A DNA stretch of 64,000 bases from Epiperipatus broadwayi (taxonomy: Eukaryota > Onychophora > Udeonychophora > Euonychophora > Peripatidae). This document shows, piece by piece, positions 1 through 13,619 of the stretch (its first letter is position 1; the number at the start of each line of letters is the position of its first letter). Made by a program: the position numbers and the translations under genes. The notes beneath the pieces are model-generated. The model ran no database searches and had not been told where the DNA came from. It saw nothing but the letters and a program-made list of their open reading frames with translations. Where the stretch lies: the NCBI GenBank assembly GCA_028023455.1, contig JAQFVV010012424.1, positions 1,718,001 through 1,782,000 of the forward strand. Reading direction: 5' to 3'.

Positions 1-1145
1 TTGGATTTCCCCCAACCAAGAGAACAAGCTGGATTTAAAAGTGGTTTTAATACAGTAGATCATATCCAGGTATTGAGAGAAGTTATAGAAAGGACAAATG
101 AATAGGAATTGCCATTATGCTTTGGATTTGTAGATTATGAAAAGGCATTTGATTCTATAAACATTTCTTCAGTGATTAAAGCATTGGATCATCAAGGTAT
201 AGATCTAGGATATTGTCATATTTTAAAGAATAGTTATGAAATGCAACAGCAACAATTAGATTACATAATGATACTGGAAAAGTCAACAGTGAAAACAGGG
301 TAAGACAGGGTGACTCCATATCTCCAAAACTTTTTACAGCTGTGCTGCAAGAAGTATTTTTTGTGGATTAAAATGGGAAGCTAAAGGAGTGAAAGTAAAT
401 AGAGATTATTTAAGTCATTTAGATTTTGCAGATGACGTAGTTGTTTTTGCAAATAATGCTTTAGAGTTGCAGGAAATGTTGCAGGAGTTATCAGATGAAA
501 GTAGGACTAAAGATAAATGTTAAAAACACTAAAGTAATGTTTAATGGATTTTCTCAAAATATGAAAATAAAGATTGATTATGATGAGTTAGAAGAAATTA
601 ACAGTTACAAATATCTTGGTCAGATTATTAATATATATGGAAACATTATGGATGAAATTAATCATAGAATTAAACTTGGTTGGAGTGCTTTTGGTAAAAA
701 TAACTTGATACTAAAAGAAAATATGCCTATATGTTTGAAAAGGAAGGTTTTTAATAAATGTGTTTTACCAGTTCTTATTTATGGATCTTAGACTTGGACA
801 CTTAATAGAAGAGCAATACAGAGACTTCAGACCACCCAAAGAAGAGATCGAAAACTCGATATATGATTAAGAGAACAAACAAGTGTTACTGACCTCATTG
901 AAAAAATTAAATGACTGAAGTGGAATTGGGCTGGGCATATTGTTAGAAGAAATGATAATATATGGACAATTGAAATCTTAAACTGGATTCCAAGAGATTG
1001 TAAAAGACCCAGAAAGAGACCACATGTGAGATGGATGGATGAAATAAGAAAGTGTGCAGGGATGATGTGGAAAAGAGAAGCTAAAGATCAAAGAAGATGG
1101 ATTGAACTTGGAGAGACCTTCATCCTACAGTAGATTGATAATAGT
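1..1145 (+). pseudogene. RTE-like LINE reverse transcriptase fragment (copy A)
   Basis: Decayed reverse transcriptase of a non-LTR retrotransposon, cut by the window start. Seen in several frames: QAGFKSGFNTVDHIQVL, then GFVDYEKAFDSI (RT motif with the first catalytic Asp), DFADDVVVF at about 422-450 (the second catalytic Asp pair), and a thumb-like stretch with KYLGQIIN and CVLPVLIYGS near 610-790. Downstream, pieces resembling WAGHIVRR and KRPRKRPHMRWMDEIRKC lead to the 3' end near 1145 (GATTGATAATAGTTGATGATG), which matches the ends of the copies at 16100, 32320 and 41130. Stops and frameshifts (for example after residue 64 of the first open stretch and before TWTLNRR) make it non-functional. 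Family knowledge: such elements copy by target-primed reverse transcription. The endonuclease domain would lie upstream, outside the window. The RTE-like label rests on motif resemblance only. Confidence 0.85.
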
Positions 1146-1940
1146 TGATGATGACAATGATATATGTATGAATATGCAAACACACACACATATATATATA
1201 GCTATGTACTTTGATTATTTGTCTATAGAACTATATTGATTTTGGGGATTTATTCATATAGTTATTGTTTATTATCTCCATTTTCAACTTTTCTTTATAA
1301 TTTTTTTATTTTTTCATAATGAACTCCAAGGATCGCTGACTAGATTTGTTTGAAATGTTAATCGCCATTAAAGAAATTTTATGATTTGTCTTTATAAATA
1401 TAGTTTAGTATTATTTGTACATATTTTGCCTAATGCAGAATATATTTATGATAATAATTTTTAGTATAAAATATTATTTTTAGCTAAATTTCAATTTACC
1501 TCATGAGCTCATATTCAATGAATAATGATTTGGCAAGTGAGTTGTCATAGCTAAGTGTAATATTTATCATCTTACATATAAAATCTGTATTTTTTTCTGT
1601 TGCCTGATTGGTGAATGAAAGTTTGCCTGATGATCTCACAAACAGTAAGTTTATGCAAAGGAAGTAATTCCCCATTAAATTAAAAACACTGGGGAAAAAT
1701 AATGATGAGTGCTTTTAATTAAAGAGATATAGTATATATTCTGCAATAAAGGTTCCCATTCAGTTGCAGAAACACCCCCAAATGCTGATTACATAATTCA
1801 ACAGTATGGCATTCCATGCTTTTATGAGCTGTCAATCCTCTAATATAGTTCAACTGAACAACATACTTATCAATGTTAATTTGAAATGTAACAAAGTTTT
1901 ATAAATTAGCAATGTTTAATTAAAAAAAAAAAACATATTT
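1146..1940. other. no gene seen; AT-rich spacer
   Basis: No coding signal. A short CA run followed by a TA run (about 1173-1200) lies just after the LINE 3' end, a common position for a LINE tail or microsatellite. Confidence 0.6.
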
Positions 1941-2565
1941 ACATCATATCTTAAAAAAAATTTGTTAAAACAACCAATTAAAAAAAGTATTACAAATATT
2001 AGATTTAATAAAAGAATATTACAAAAATGATGGGCATTTTTGTACTCCGACATTAATAAATGGTAATTATTAATAAAGCTAAATATAACAAATATTTAAA
2101 AATGTAAATTTTAATTTAGCTTTATTAAAATTCAGAAATTTATTTATAGAATATTTAAATGTTTTGTTTAACTCATATTAAATCTTTAAAAAAAATTATT
2201 AAAGCAATCAATTATTACAAAAACAACAGTCTCCACCATTAAAAAACTGCAAGGAAAAAAGTGCTTTTAATTACAGAGGTATAGTAATTAAATCATGATG
2301 GAAATGTGATTACAGTACATAAATCCATATTTAAAATGTGATATTTAGTGAAGAGAAAAATAATGATGCTATAGTAACATATTTACATTTAGTTCTAATT
2401 AGCATATTACTATGTTTGTGCAAAGAATTAATAAAAACCATTCGGAAAAAAAAATCTGTATAGCTGCATTTCACACGTTTAATATATAATATTAAAATCT
2501 TTTGTTTAATTTACATTAAATCTAAAAAAAAAATTGTTAAAGCAACCAATTAAAAAAAAACATGG
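1941..2565. repeat. diverged internal direct repeats
   Basis: Three related A+T-rich segments near 1950, 2160 and 2500 share a core resembling TTAAATCTTTAAAAAAAATT followed by GTTAAAGCAACCAATTA. Between the first two lies a small inverted pair (AATAAAGCTAAAT near 2075 against ATTTAGCTTTATT near 2115). Copies are diverged and no element ends are obvious. Confidence 0.45.
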
Positions 2566-3282
2566 GGTTTTATATAGCCTGAGTGCCATATGGTCTTATA
2601 ATAAATACTGTTCAAAAGATTTACCATCCATTATCAACCATCATAAGCCGGGTCTGTAATTTGTTTCTTATTTTTAATATTTTGGGTTTTTTTTTTGCTT
2701 GTTTTGTTTTTAATTTTTAATGTCTTACTATTAATATTTATATTGGACAAAAGCAAATAAGATGATGCTATTGACAGCTGGTCATAGTCATGTCAGAAAA
2801 AAATAATCATAAACTATTTCCATATACTAAGATGAAAATCATAAATTCTTGGGTGACTTGTGAAGTTTAGTAATGATGGATTTGATAATTAATGATTCCT
2901 GGATCCAAACTCACCTGTCATTCCTGATGCTCAACCATCACACATACTCCTGAATGACTAACAATTAAAATATTTATAATAACAATGATCATTGCTGACT
3001 TGTTTGCAATTAATATAAATAACAATTATTAAATATTTTTAAAAAAAAATTGTTAATATATTATCTCAACTAATCTCATTTACTGAAGCAATGCCTATAT
3101 GGTTTAGTACAGTGATGGAGTGAACAAAAAATCATTGAACCATAAGTGAATTAATCAGTTTCGATGCTGAATATTATGACCCCGTGACCCCCTGCATAAT
3201 GAACCGTTTAATTAATTTTTTTTACTGAAATAATTAAGACCAATTATATAATAATTAAGTAAAAATTGGAAATTATATAAAC
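2566..3282. other. no gene seen
   Basis: A+T-rich sequence with homopolymer runs. I see no ORF with family resemblance and no repeat shared with the rest of the window. Confidence 0.5.
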
Positions 3283-3660
3283 AAGCAGCATTTGGAGTGG
3301 ACATTTCATAAAGCATAATAACCAATATATATATATATGAGCATGAGGGTTTGTAAACAGCCTGCATAAACATGTGTCTAAGTGTTATTGTGATATTGTT
3401 AGGATATATCAAGCATTTAGAATGGCCATTTTACATAAAGCATAAAAACCAATATATACACGAGTGTGTGAGGGCATATAAATAAGTTAATTTGTGATAC
3501 TATTAAGTTATATCATGCTTCTGAAATAATCATTACATGAAACATAATCATTACATATATGAGTTACATGAGAAAACAGTCTCTATAAACATGCTATAGT
3601 AAATGTTTATAAACTACTTTACTCTGACATTGTTAGGAATGGTAAATGTAAGTGTTTACA
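3283..3660. repeat. diverged tandem repeat, period about 130 bp
   Basis: Two clear copies start near 3283 and 3414. Both read CATTTRGARTGG, then CATTT, then ATAAAGCATAA and AACCAATATATA, followed by a GAGCATGAGGG- or GTGTGAGGGC-like segment and GTTAGGATATATCA or AAGTTATATCATGC. A third, weaker copy follows from about 3520. No coding content. Confidence 0.55.
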
Positions 3661-4549
3661 AGTCAGTTTACTATGAGACTTAAATTTCCATTATTTATAA
3701 AATCTTTTAAGAAACAATTAAAGATTACTTTAAAAGTGATGATCTACCTTTCTATATACATTTATCTCAATATTTCATTAAACCGTCTTCTGGGCATTAT
3801 AGACTCATAAAGTTACAAATCTTGTTACCATAGTAACCATAAATCTGAAATTTGATTTACCGCCAAAGTTAACTGGGCATTAAAAACATCATTTCTCGTT
3901 TACAAATGTTATATAACGCAGCTTTACAATTTCAGTGATTAAAACTAGAAAATGTAAATACTATACCTAACAGTAATGAGAAGATTAATATATTTCACAT
4001 CATTATTATTAATAAAATTATTGATGGAAGGAGTTCTTCGCCTGAAAGTAAACTGAAGTAATTAAGCAAAAAAGTATTTGTAATCAAATTATAATATTTG
4101 ATCATCGTAGACGATATTAGACATTATTTATAAAACAATTCATTTTGGTAATTCAATAATTAGAGCTACATCATAAATTTTAATAAACCTTTTATATAAT
4201 TAAGACACATGATTTTATAAATAAAACAAAAAAATCATATAAAACTACTATAATGCAAAATAAAAATTATTACATTATAGAAGATTTTGTTAATCATATA
4301 ACGATAACTGCAATAAAAATAAGTGATGAAAAACTTTATCCATAAAAAGGAAAATCTAAAAACAACAGAAAGACTGAACTTAATTAAAATAAATTTGTAT
4401 TTTATATACATATATGATTTATTTTCATCTTTTTACATCAGTGCCTTATTTATTAGAAGATAGTCATACTAAATTTACCGCTAATAAAAAAACAACTTGT
4501 ACATTAGCTTTTCACAGCATAATAAACAACTACTAACATTTATCTGAGA
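3661..4549. other. no gene seen
   Basis: A+T-rich, many poly-A and poly-T tracts, no recognisable coding or repeat structure. Confidence 0.5.
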
Positions 4550-5245
4550 AAAAGCATATTAGTAATAATTTTTATTAGTTATTCATTAGACTAGAGATTA
4601 TCCACTTAATGAATAAAATTTCTGTAGATTAATTTTCACTACATCACTCACACAAGATGGGGATTGGTTTCTATCCGCTTTTAACATGTTGTGGAGGGGT
4701 GTAGTCATGAACATATGACCAAAGATGTGAAAAACGTGTATGATCCTCAAACAACACATTATGTGCTGAACTGGCACTCATCAGTTGGTCCACATCACAA
4801 TCTCTTACAGATATCTTTATCATTGTTCAGTACATATAGATGTGTAGGAGTGGTGTAGTGAAAATTACACTATGCAAGTATTATTCATTAAGTGAATAAT
4901 CTCTAATGTAATAACTGATTAATAAAAATTATTAATATACTTTCATTAAGTGGTTTGTGTCAAAGCTGTGAGGGTGATAAATGTGACATCAATTAAACTG
5001 TAGTAATTAGCTATCTATGTAAACTGAACAATGATAAAAATATAAGTGTAAGATTTTGATCTGGGCCAACTGATGAATGTTGCTTCAGCACAAAATGTGC
5101 ATTCTGGGGATCATTAATCTTTTTCACATGTCTTTGGTCTTATGTTTATTATTATACCCCTCCACATTGTGTTAAAAGCAGTTCCTATCTTGTATGAGAG
5201 TGGTGTAATGAAAATTACACTACAGAAATATTATTCATTAGGAGC
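4550..5245. repeat. large foldback (inverted) repeat, dispersed family 2
   Basis: The left arm (about 4550-4838) pairs with sequence on its right. Left CATCAGTTGGTCCACATCAC near 4780 faces TGGGCCAACTGATGAATG near 5065. Left GGAGGGGTGTAGTCATGAAC near 4693 faces TATTATACCCCTCCAC near 5150. CTTTATCATTGTTCAGTACA near 4813 faces ACTGAACAATGATAAA near 5022. The terminal module (TGAAAATTACACTA followed by TATTATTCATT) occurs twice on the right, near 4858 and 5210, so the right side carries an extra copy of the end. A lone copy lies at 35250-35470. The modules CAACTGATGA, TTCAGCACAAAATG and TTTTTCACATGT are shared with the composite family at 13620-14184. Confidence 0.75.
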
Positions 5246-6600
5246 ACATTATGTTTCACTAAAAAATACTGATATTTAAAAATGTGAACAAATTAAGAGA
5301 AAATTTCATCGTTGTTGACTTTATTTCTCTTTCATTCTAAGGACTGCAGTGATATCTCAGGGAATAATTCTTTTATTAAAAGGACAAATTTTGCATAAAG
5401 AGTTATTATTATTATTAAAATCAGTATTCCCCAAATTAACATTTAAATATCCACACAATTTTAACCTTTGACAACAATGATGTGCAAATTTCCCAGATCT
5501 GTACCTGTTGGTGAATATTGATTTATATAAGGAATTGGTTTAGCAATGGGAATATATGGAGATTTTTTTTGTTACTATTAAAGCTGAAAATATCAGACAG
5601 ATAATCATGCACTATTTTTTATTCAGTGAAACCACAATTTATGCTATATCAATATACAGGTACACACACACAAAAAAAATGTAAACAATAAATAAATAAT
5701 TAAAATTCATAAGTTTAATAAATTTTACGATACGGTAGGAATCAATTTTTCCATCTTGAAATGCTATATACCATCAAGTTTATTACTAATGTTTCTTAGT
5801 TATGTTGGAAGCACATATATTTTATGCATCACCTTACCTGAAGTCTAATTCCTAACTCTTTAAAATTAATGTTTTCTTTATGTTTAATCTCTTTTGACTC
5901 GCTAATCAGCAAGTATGTTAAATTAATAGTTATTTTCTCTGTATCGATTCTCTTCTATCTAAATTAATATTACTGTAAAACTTTTCATCCAACTCACGCT
6001 TATTTTTCTTATAATTTAGTGTGGTTATAATTTAATTTTAATGATATTTTTATATTTTCAATTAATTTTTATTTGTAAATGCCAATCAAACCCAGTCTTA
6101 TGAACTTCTATATCCCACTGTGGAATAAAAAGGGGGGAGGAATTAACTAATGAGCTCTTGTTATTTATTTCTAAATAGCTGGTAAGATTGAGTTTGTATT
6201 TTAAAAATGAATATATGCTTTTAAAAAAATATTTTACCATAAATTTATACAAAATGTATAAATACTTTGCAATCTGGAGTGGATATTGGTATCTGTTAAT
6301 TTCTTTATTGATCATCATCGCCAAAAGACTGGCGACCTTATTCTATTTTGCTATTTGCACTTTTAAGTGCATGAATTTTAATTTTTTTTAATATGAAACA
6401 AAATAGTATTGACTCAAGAAGGGGGAGCAATGCACACACTTCATTAATTATAGTTTAACTTCTGATGAATGACTTTATCTTGCATGGGTCATTATTCTAA
6501 CATATCATTATGTATTTGTTAAACTACTTAAGGCTTTATTTTAGTATTTAAATCCAACGATTTCATATCCTTATAATAGCATTGCTGGCATCTGTCAGAA
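5246..6600. other. no gene seen
   Basis: A+T-rich. Two short opposed ORFs near 6058-6391 are low-complexity and resemble no family. Nothing else supported. Confidence 0.5.
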
Positions 6601-6800
6601 ATTATTAATAAGCCATGTAGGGCTTTGATCTGATTCACCTGTATCTCATTCCAGGGATTCACGATCGTCTTCGTTTGTCAGTCTTCTCCTTAAAGTATAT
6701 ATTTATATACTGCTTTGATTCGACCATATCTCACGCCGGGGATTCGAAGTCTTCCATCATTTTTTAATGTTCTCATTTGTAACAGGGGTCTAAGTCTACT
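6601..6800. repeat. small direct repeat with tRNA B-box-like core
   Basis: Two diverged copies about 90 bp apart (6622-6673 and 6712-6754) share the pattern CTTTGATtcGAcc-TATCTCA-gccGGGATTC-GTCTTC. On the minus strand the second reads ACTTCGAATCC, close to the Pol III B box GGTTCGAATCC. It may be a remnant of a tRNA-derived SINE. No A box was recognised. Confidence 0.35.
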
Positions 6801-7869
6801 CCTGGAACATGCAGCTTAGTGTAGTAGAAGCTCTGTATGGCTCTGCCGTGTATCGTTCAGCATGAAGCTGGCGTACTACCTTAACAATCAGAGAATGATG
6901 TTTTCTTGGCCGAAGCTGCCACACTCTCTCTCACTGACATAATGCTAGCACCGAAATTTCTTATAGTTCATTTTCTAGCCTGTTTGACAAAATAAATCGT
7001 AATGATATGTGATAATGAAATGTTTTTCTCTTTGTAATATTTTTCGTTGGAGTTTTAGATCCAACTTCTCATGAAGCTGCCATCCTCTTTTATTGAAATA
7101 AGTAATTCCGGTATTGATAGTTTCACAATATTCGATTGTTAAATGTCGAAAATGTTTAATAAATAAATGTTTTTAGTATACTTTGATCAGAATGTATCCT
7201 TATTTAATTGTTAAAAATAAATGCTATGAATTAAAATAAAGCTATGTATCCAATGCCAAGGGCATCCCACTAAAGTCGTCCAAACAGCGAAACTATTATC
7301 GTATCTTTATTTGTTTTCTAGAGGTATAAAATGACTACCAACCATCCAGATAAATCTATTTTTGGAATATTAAATAAAATCCGATTTTTAAATATATGTT
7401 ATGCATTGAAATGCTGCACTAAATTGATATCTGTTAAAATAAAAATAATTGAATCAAGTTTGTCAAAGATTTGTAACCAAAATAATAGTTTAAAATGCAT
7501 GAAGTTGATGAAATATATAAAATCACCTTGAATTTTGTCAAAATAAATATTCATATTTTTAAACTTAATCCAGTTGTTCAAATCTCTTTGATATATTTAT
7601 GTATGTTCTTTTTACTTATATCTCAGGTTCACTCAATCTCTCATCATCATCACCAGCTGAGTTCTCATGCAAAACATTATAGCACTGGGCCAGGATGGAA
7701 TGAATTCATGTGGTACCACCGTAGGTGTTGTCTGTAGTGTTATAGATTTGGAAAATGGGCAAATAGGTTAGAATTCATGATTGCTTCTGACCTGTGTATT
7801 TTGGGCATGATTGGATTTGGGGTACTTTTGCTCAGGTTCTAAATATTGTTGGATGAACATACATTTTCG
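6801..7869. other. no gene seen
   Basis: The segment at 6800-6960 is less A+T-rich than its surroundings. The rest is A+T-rich with short unsupported ORFs. A stretch at 7620-7860 (CAGGTTCACTC and CAGGATGGAATGAATTC) has mixed composition but matches nothing I recognise. Confidence 0.45.
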
Positions 7870-8110
7870 ACCGGTACAATATTAAGATAGCAAATCTTCA
7901 AACTTTAATGGACAGGCACCAATCTTTTCCACCCCCTAACTCTTCAACCATCTATAGCATTGAAAATCTGATGATGGAATGCTCAAAGCTCATTTATTGT
8001 CATACCCACATTGACTTTAAGTCATTCTGACACCCCACATACAGTACCTTAATATGTCCCCTTTAAATAGACAGAAGAGGGATCGGCAGAACAAATCGCA
8101 TGTGAACTGA
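7870..8110 (-). repeat. partial copy of composite repeat (body segment)
   Basis: Begins ATTAAGATAGCAAATCTTCA and CTTTAATGGACAGGC, then CCACCCCCTAACTCTTCAAC, GAAAATCTGATGATGGAATG, CTCAAAG, GTCATACCCACATTGACTT, CACCCCACATACAG and, near the end, GATCGGCAGAAC. The same order occurs at 29660-29880, and part of it at 13795-13990. No head module is visible here, so the copy is truncated. Strand is given relative to the tRNA-like module as oriented at 49098-49345. Confidence 0.7.
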
Positions 8111-10588
8111 AAACTTTCAATCTCCAGATTTTAAATAAAAGCTGTATGACTTTGTGTCCAATGAAAACCTTATCCTTTATTTGAATTCTCATATCCTTGT
8201 CTTTGTTTTATTTTTCTTTGAACAATGCTGATGTATAGCTAAATCAATATACCATTTTAGTTCTAATTTTGTTATCAAATTTATAGAAAATCATTATTAC
8301 AAATGCTACAAAGTAGTTGTAAGTCAGCCACTACAAATGCAACTCTAATTTACATATTCTCCATAGTAAGTTATTATATGTGCCTATCTTTAAAAGAATT
8401 AAATAAACTTTCTTTACAAGTAATGTTTTACATTATATGCATTTTTATTTGGAAACTGTCCCCATCAAAATCTTTAGTTAGACAAATTATATATAAATAA
8501 ATGGCATTATTAGAAGGGTAAAAAATCTCAAATTTTAAAGGGAACCACCAGAAAAAAAAAAACTGTAATGTTAATAGGTAAAGGTAGCATCTTATTAACC
8601 TAGTTTCCTATAATTCAGCAACTTGTGTCATCTGAATAAAATAAAAATTACAGAGAACTTTTATATTTTCATATCTATCAGATTTTATTATCTTAAAATA
8701 AGTTTCAATTTACTTAAGTAAGTTTCTTGTATCAGATCTTGAACAATCACATATTAAAAAATAAAAATAAACATTAAGTATAGCAAACAAATTAGTATAT
8801 GTAAATATTTCAAATAAATGAAAAAAAAAAAACACACTTTAGTAAATACTTGCAAATTAATAAAACTAATTTCCTTGAGCCTAATTTACTATTATATTTT
8901 TATAATATTATATTTTTATATCCTCATTGATGATGGCCACAAGCCAGAAATTAGTCTGGGGATATTGGATGAGTAGGCACTAGATAGGGATTTTATGCAC
9001 AAGCCTTCTGGCATCCATTGATTACTCTGTTTAGCACAGGGTGGCACTACTGTATGGAGAGTTTTGCCTTTGTTTACAACAATTTTGTGCTAGTATAGAG
9101 ATGGTGATCATGTGATATTTTTATCCCACTGAAATACTGTAGCACAATTTTTAATATATTAAAACTTGCTATAACTGATCTTCAACTTTTTTTTGGCCAA
9201 ATGCCATAATAAATTGAGCTAAATTTACTTTTTGTATTTGTAGTCTTCAGTTTGAATGTTTTGGCCCAAATTTGACTATTCTTTAACAAATTTATTATTA
9301 AAATTAATTTTTAACATAACTAAAAGAATAAAAAAAATTTTTTTTTACGTTATGTATTTTTTCTTTTTTCTACTAATATAGCCTTAAATCCTTCTAAAAA
9401 CATCATAAAAATATAAAAGTAAATATATTTTATATTTATTAATATTGATTTTTCCCTTTGCTTGTAGTCATAATTCAAGTTTGCATTCACTTGTTCATCT
9501 GCACAATGAAGGGGTTTCTTCTTTAGAATCTAAAGTTGAGTGCACTTTCGATTATGATGAATTTCAGTGAAAGTGAACTCAGTTAGATTATATATATATA
9601 TATAAACTACTTTGTTAAGTAGATAAATAATTATATGCAAATTTTTATTTATTAAATAAAAACATCTTTAAAATTATTGAAAACAAGCTGAAAGAAAAAA
9701 CAAGCATTTCTGCTTGATGAACAAAATGTGAACAAGCATCACCATTTAGCAAAAAACTATAGTTATATATTTTGCTGATAACTCCTGATATTTATTAATA
9801 AAACTAAAAACTAAAATAATTTTTGCAAATCATTTGAAAGTATTTACCACAAGATTATAATAGAAATATTGCCATACATCATCAGAGATAAATAAGTCCA
9901 GTGAATTTAACTAGAAGTATCATTTCAAGGTAACTCAGAATTTGTCAGAAAACAGTTAAAAAATGAAATCCAATTGTTAAATCATACTGAACATTATGGC
10001 AATATATAAATGAAATTTGTTAAATAAATAAACTTTAATAAAGAGGTGGAATTGAAAAGAAAACAATTTTTTTAAAATTTTTTATTGCTATCCTACAAAG
10101 TTGTTTAATAAAAATATTACAAATAATCAAATGATTTGTTGTTTGAAAAGTTTGTGAGAAGTTTAATTACTGGGAAATAACAGAGTTGAATTAGGGTCCT
10201 GGCTCCTTGGGCTTTGGAGCCCATCACCCTCCATTCTACCAGGTGCGGCAAATAAAATATTAAAATTAGATTGTGTTACTGTTAATAATTGTTGTTCATA
10301 TTAACTCAAGGATCCTGCCTTAAGTGAAGAAAAAAAACTATTCTGTCAATATTTATTTTTTTGATTATTATTGTATAAACATTCCACACCAATACAATTT
10401 ATTAAAAGTAAATTTAATATAGAAAATATATTTGTAAACATATCCAAAATAGTAGAAATTAAAATATTTAAATTTTTAACATTCTATGATTAGATTAAGA
10501 ACTTAGTAATAATCAGGGGATAAAAAAAATAAATTGTTAAATTACTACACACTCAATCCAGCAAACAATTTTTTTTTATCCTATTGAT
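8111..10588. other. no gene seen; one SINE-like patch
   Basis: A+T-rich throughout. At 10180-10255 a GC-richer patch (GGGCTTTGGAGCCCATCACC, then CATTCTACCAGGTGCGGC) faintly resembles the patch at 27500-27570 (CAGAGCTGAAGCTGCGACCC, then CATTCTATTATGGC). They may be diverged copies of one SINE-like repeat. No coding signal. Confidence 0.35.
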
Positions 10589-10793
10589 GTCATCTGGTGA
10601 AGCTTAAATAGTAGAACAGATAGATGTCAGGTGGTAGTATTTATTAAATCACTATTCATTGCTGTCTTATTCAATAATCTCAATTTCTATCTTTTGGCTT
10701 TCATCAGTAAAAAAACTTTTGGATAGGACAGCACTGAATAAGGATTTAGTAAGTACTAGCATTTAATAATTCATAAAGCTTACACTAGGTGGC
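10589..10793. repeat. foldback repeat, about 205 bp
   Basis: Left-arm segments GTCATCTGGTGAAGCTT (10589) and GGTAGTATTTATTAAATC followed by CTATTCATTGCTGTC (about 10632-10668) face right-arm segments GACAGCACTGAATAAGGATT and TAGTAAGTACTAGC (about 10728-10760) and AAGCTTACACTAGGTGGC (10776-10793). The arms are diverged and the loop is about 60 bp. It may be a degraded MITE. Target duplications were not found. Confidence 0.6.
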
Positions 10794-13619
10794 AAAAATG
10801 TGGTGAGAAAAAATGCTGATGAACAGCATAATGTAAGCAGGAATTATATGATGTCTTACTGATTAATCCAGCAAATTGCTAATTTGTAAATGTGACTAAT
10901 AGACATCTTTATTCTTTTTCACTTGACAAGATGTTGATACGTAATTATGATTGATTGTCCTTAAAAAATATTGATTTCCATACTAATATAATAAAAATAA
11001 TACTGTTATTATTATTACATGAAAGACACATTTTTCAAATACAATGATAATTTATTTTCTGATTTCACAGTGTCCTCCTTATATTTGAATTTCTGGCTTA
11101 GCCATACTTTCAGTTTCCTGAAATTGCTTGTAAATTCATCCCAAAGAACATAATTCAAGTCAAATCAGTTAAAATGACAATCATAAAATTACTCTAACTG
11201 CCTCTCATTGGGTTCAATATAATTTCTGTTCTTTCCTTGATCCACATATTACAGTGAAATATTAAAATTAGAAGTTACTTAAATTACATAAAAATAACAC
11301 AGAATTGAAGCTATTTCAATTTTTTTTTTAAATTGTAGAATATCCATTTATCATCATTAATAGTATTTTCTTTCTTTTCTCTATTTATCAAATATTCATA
11401 AGTAAGTAGAGAGAATTGAACTCAAGATTTTTCAGTCTATTTTTTCCTCCACTCCATCTCAAACAACTGATATATATATAATCAATCACACACATGCAAA
11501 AAAAAAAGATATATAATAAATGGTCTATTATTTATGCTTTTCGATGTAAATAAAGCAAAATTCACCAGATGTATCAAAATTTCAAAAGGGAATTAATATT
11601 GACACCAAATGTAATTAAGGCATCTGATATCAAGCTTTGTCTATATCAAAAAATGTAAAGAATAAAGAGACAACTCTATTCTTTAGTTTGCTAAATACAG
11701 CTTAAGAGGATTTGTCCAATTATTTCAAGACTAAAATGAAGTTTGGTCAGCTTTTCTATTTTAAACACTTAAATGTACACATTTAACCACTTTCATTAAC
11801 CATCATTATTTTAGATATGCATATAATTATTTTTATCACAAATTTTCTATAATTATCATTAATTTTATTGAACATATTGTTAAGAATATATATGGCACAT
11901 CAAGACAAAGACATAATAAACTTTTATATTACCAATGCTAACTCCAACATCATCAACAATATAACAGTTCTATATAAATATTGGAATAAAAAACAGAAAA
12001 ATAAATCCATTCCACATCCCTCACTGTATACATAATATCTCTTCTATAAGATACAATTCAATCTTGCAAAATCTTTTTTACCTGATACCCATTTTTCTAA
12101 TGTGAATATTTCATCTTCAAAATATTCAACACTAACACAATTTAAGATAATATATCATGATCAAAGAAAGTTCCCTAAAAAAGCAGGAAGATGGAAAGTC
12201 AAAAGGAGACTTTGGAACATCAGTTCAAGCTTTAGAAATTTTAGAAACATGTAAAGACTAATATACCTTAAAAAAACCAATTGAATAAAATACTGAAAAT
12301 CATACGCCAAATATGTTTTTAATTATAAGCAGTAAAAAATAAACATAATTAAATAATTTTGGTAACATAATTTTTAATAGTAATAAAAAAAAAAATACAC
12401 AGTGGACCGATTTTATAATTATTTTAGGGAGAAAAGAAAAATTAAATAGGTACAATGATAAATATAAGTGAAACCTTTGATTATATAGAGAGTGATGGAA
12501 AGAATATGTTAACAACAATATTAAAATATAAAAATAACAAAAAATTATAGATGAAAAAAAAGCAAAAAAGGGGGTAGTGTGGAGGTGGGTAGGATGTAAT
12601 TGACAAAATAAAGATTAGCCAATATTCTTAGAACATGAAACCCTTTCAAATCTGTAACGTGCATATGATAAAAAACTAAAAGAAGAAGAATGGATTATAT
12701 AATATTGACTTAAATAGAAATACAAGAATAAAAAAAAAGTATTTGAGGACAAAACATGTCCCAAAGCATATTTATTTACATATGTCACATATATAAAGTA
12801 AAAGACCATAAGCGAAGAGTAAAGATTAATACAACAAATTATTTACCTCAAACTGGGTAATAGTTTTACGTTACAAGACAAACAATTATTTCTTTAATTC
12901 AATTTGGAGATTCGGCTTAGCAATGAATGAGCATAATACGATTTTCATGTTTTTTTTTTTTTTTTTGTAGGCATTCATACATAAACATATAAATTATATA
13001 TAACATGCAAATATACGATTAAAAATTAAATTAAAAATATATATTTACACTCTTTAAAGTTATTAAAAATAATTTAATTCTATTAAAAAATTTAACAATA
13101 CATACATTTATTTTCTAATTGGATTTTATAAAAGATCAGAAAGTCGATTCATTTTAAATAATTTTGCCAGAAATACTGTATACAATTTTAACCTCCCTCT
13201 GAACCATTTAGACTGTTAATTAGTCTCACTTAGGGGAGTATAGACTGATGATGAGGAGTAAGCGTGATGACTGAATAGTGATCTCAAAGAAAACAAGTAT
13301 TAGCGAAACGGGATACACATTAACAAGAAAGAATGTAGTTCAACAACATTAACACAGTGCGCAAAAAGTTAAATTTAGAAAAATAAATAAAACTGAACTA
13401 ACATTAGTAGTTTAAAGTATTTTTAATCTAATTAAAAAGAAATCTTTTTTCATTAAAACTGAAGAATAATTTTTGTAAAAAAATGCTAAAATAAAAACAT
13501 TGAGAAATTTTTGATAAATTAAAAGATTCTAAGAATTCAACAAAGAATGATAAAAATAAAATTAATATTTATTAAACGTTTTATTTCGATATATACCTTA
13601 TATATTAGATATATACAAA
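10794..13619. other. no gene seen
   Basis: A+T-rich with long A and T runs. ORFs at 12300-12518 and 12615-12809 (minus) are Leu/Phe/Tyr-rich low-complexity readings of poly-T tracts, not credible genes. Confidence 0.5.

Noticed and set aside
6058-6391. Opposed short ORFs as possible genes
   Set aside because: They overlap each other on opposite strands and consist of low-complexity Lys/Tyr/Leu sequence.
12300-12809. Minus-strand ORFs resembling membrane proteins
   Set aside because: Leu/Phe/Tyr content comes from poly-T and poly-A tracts. No start context, domain or neighbour supports them.
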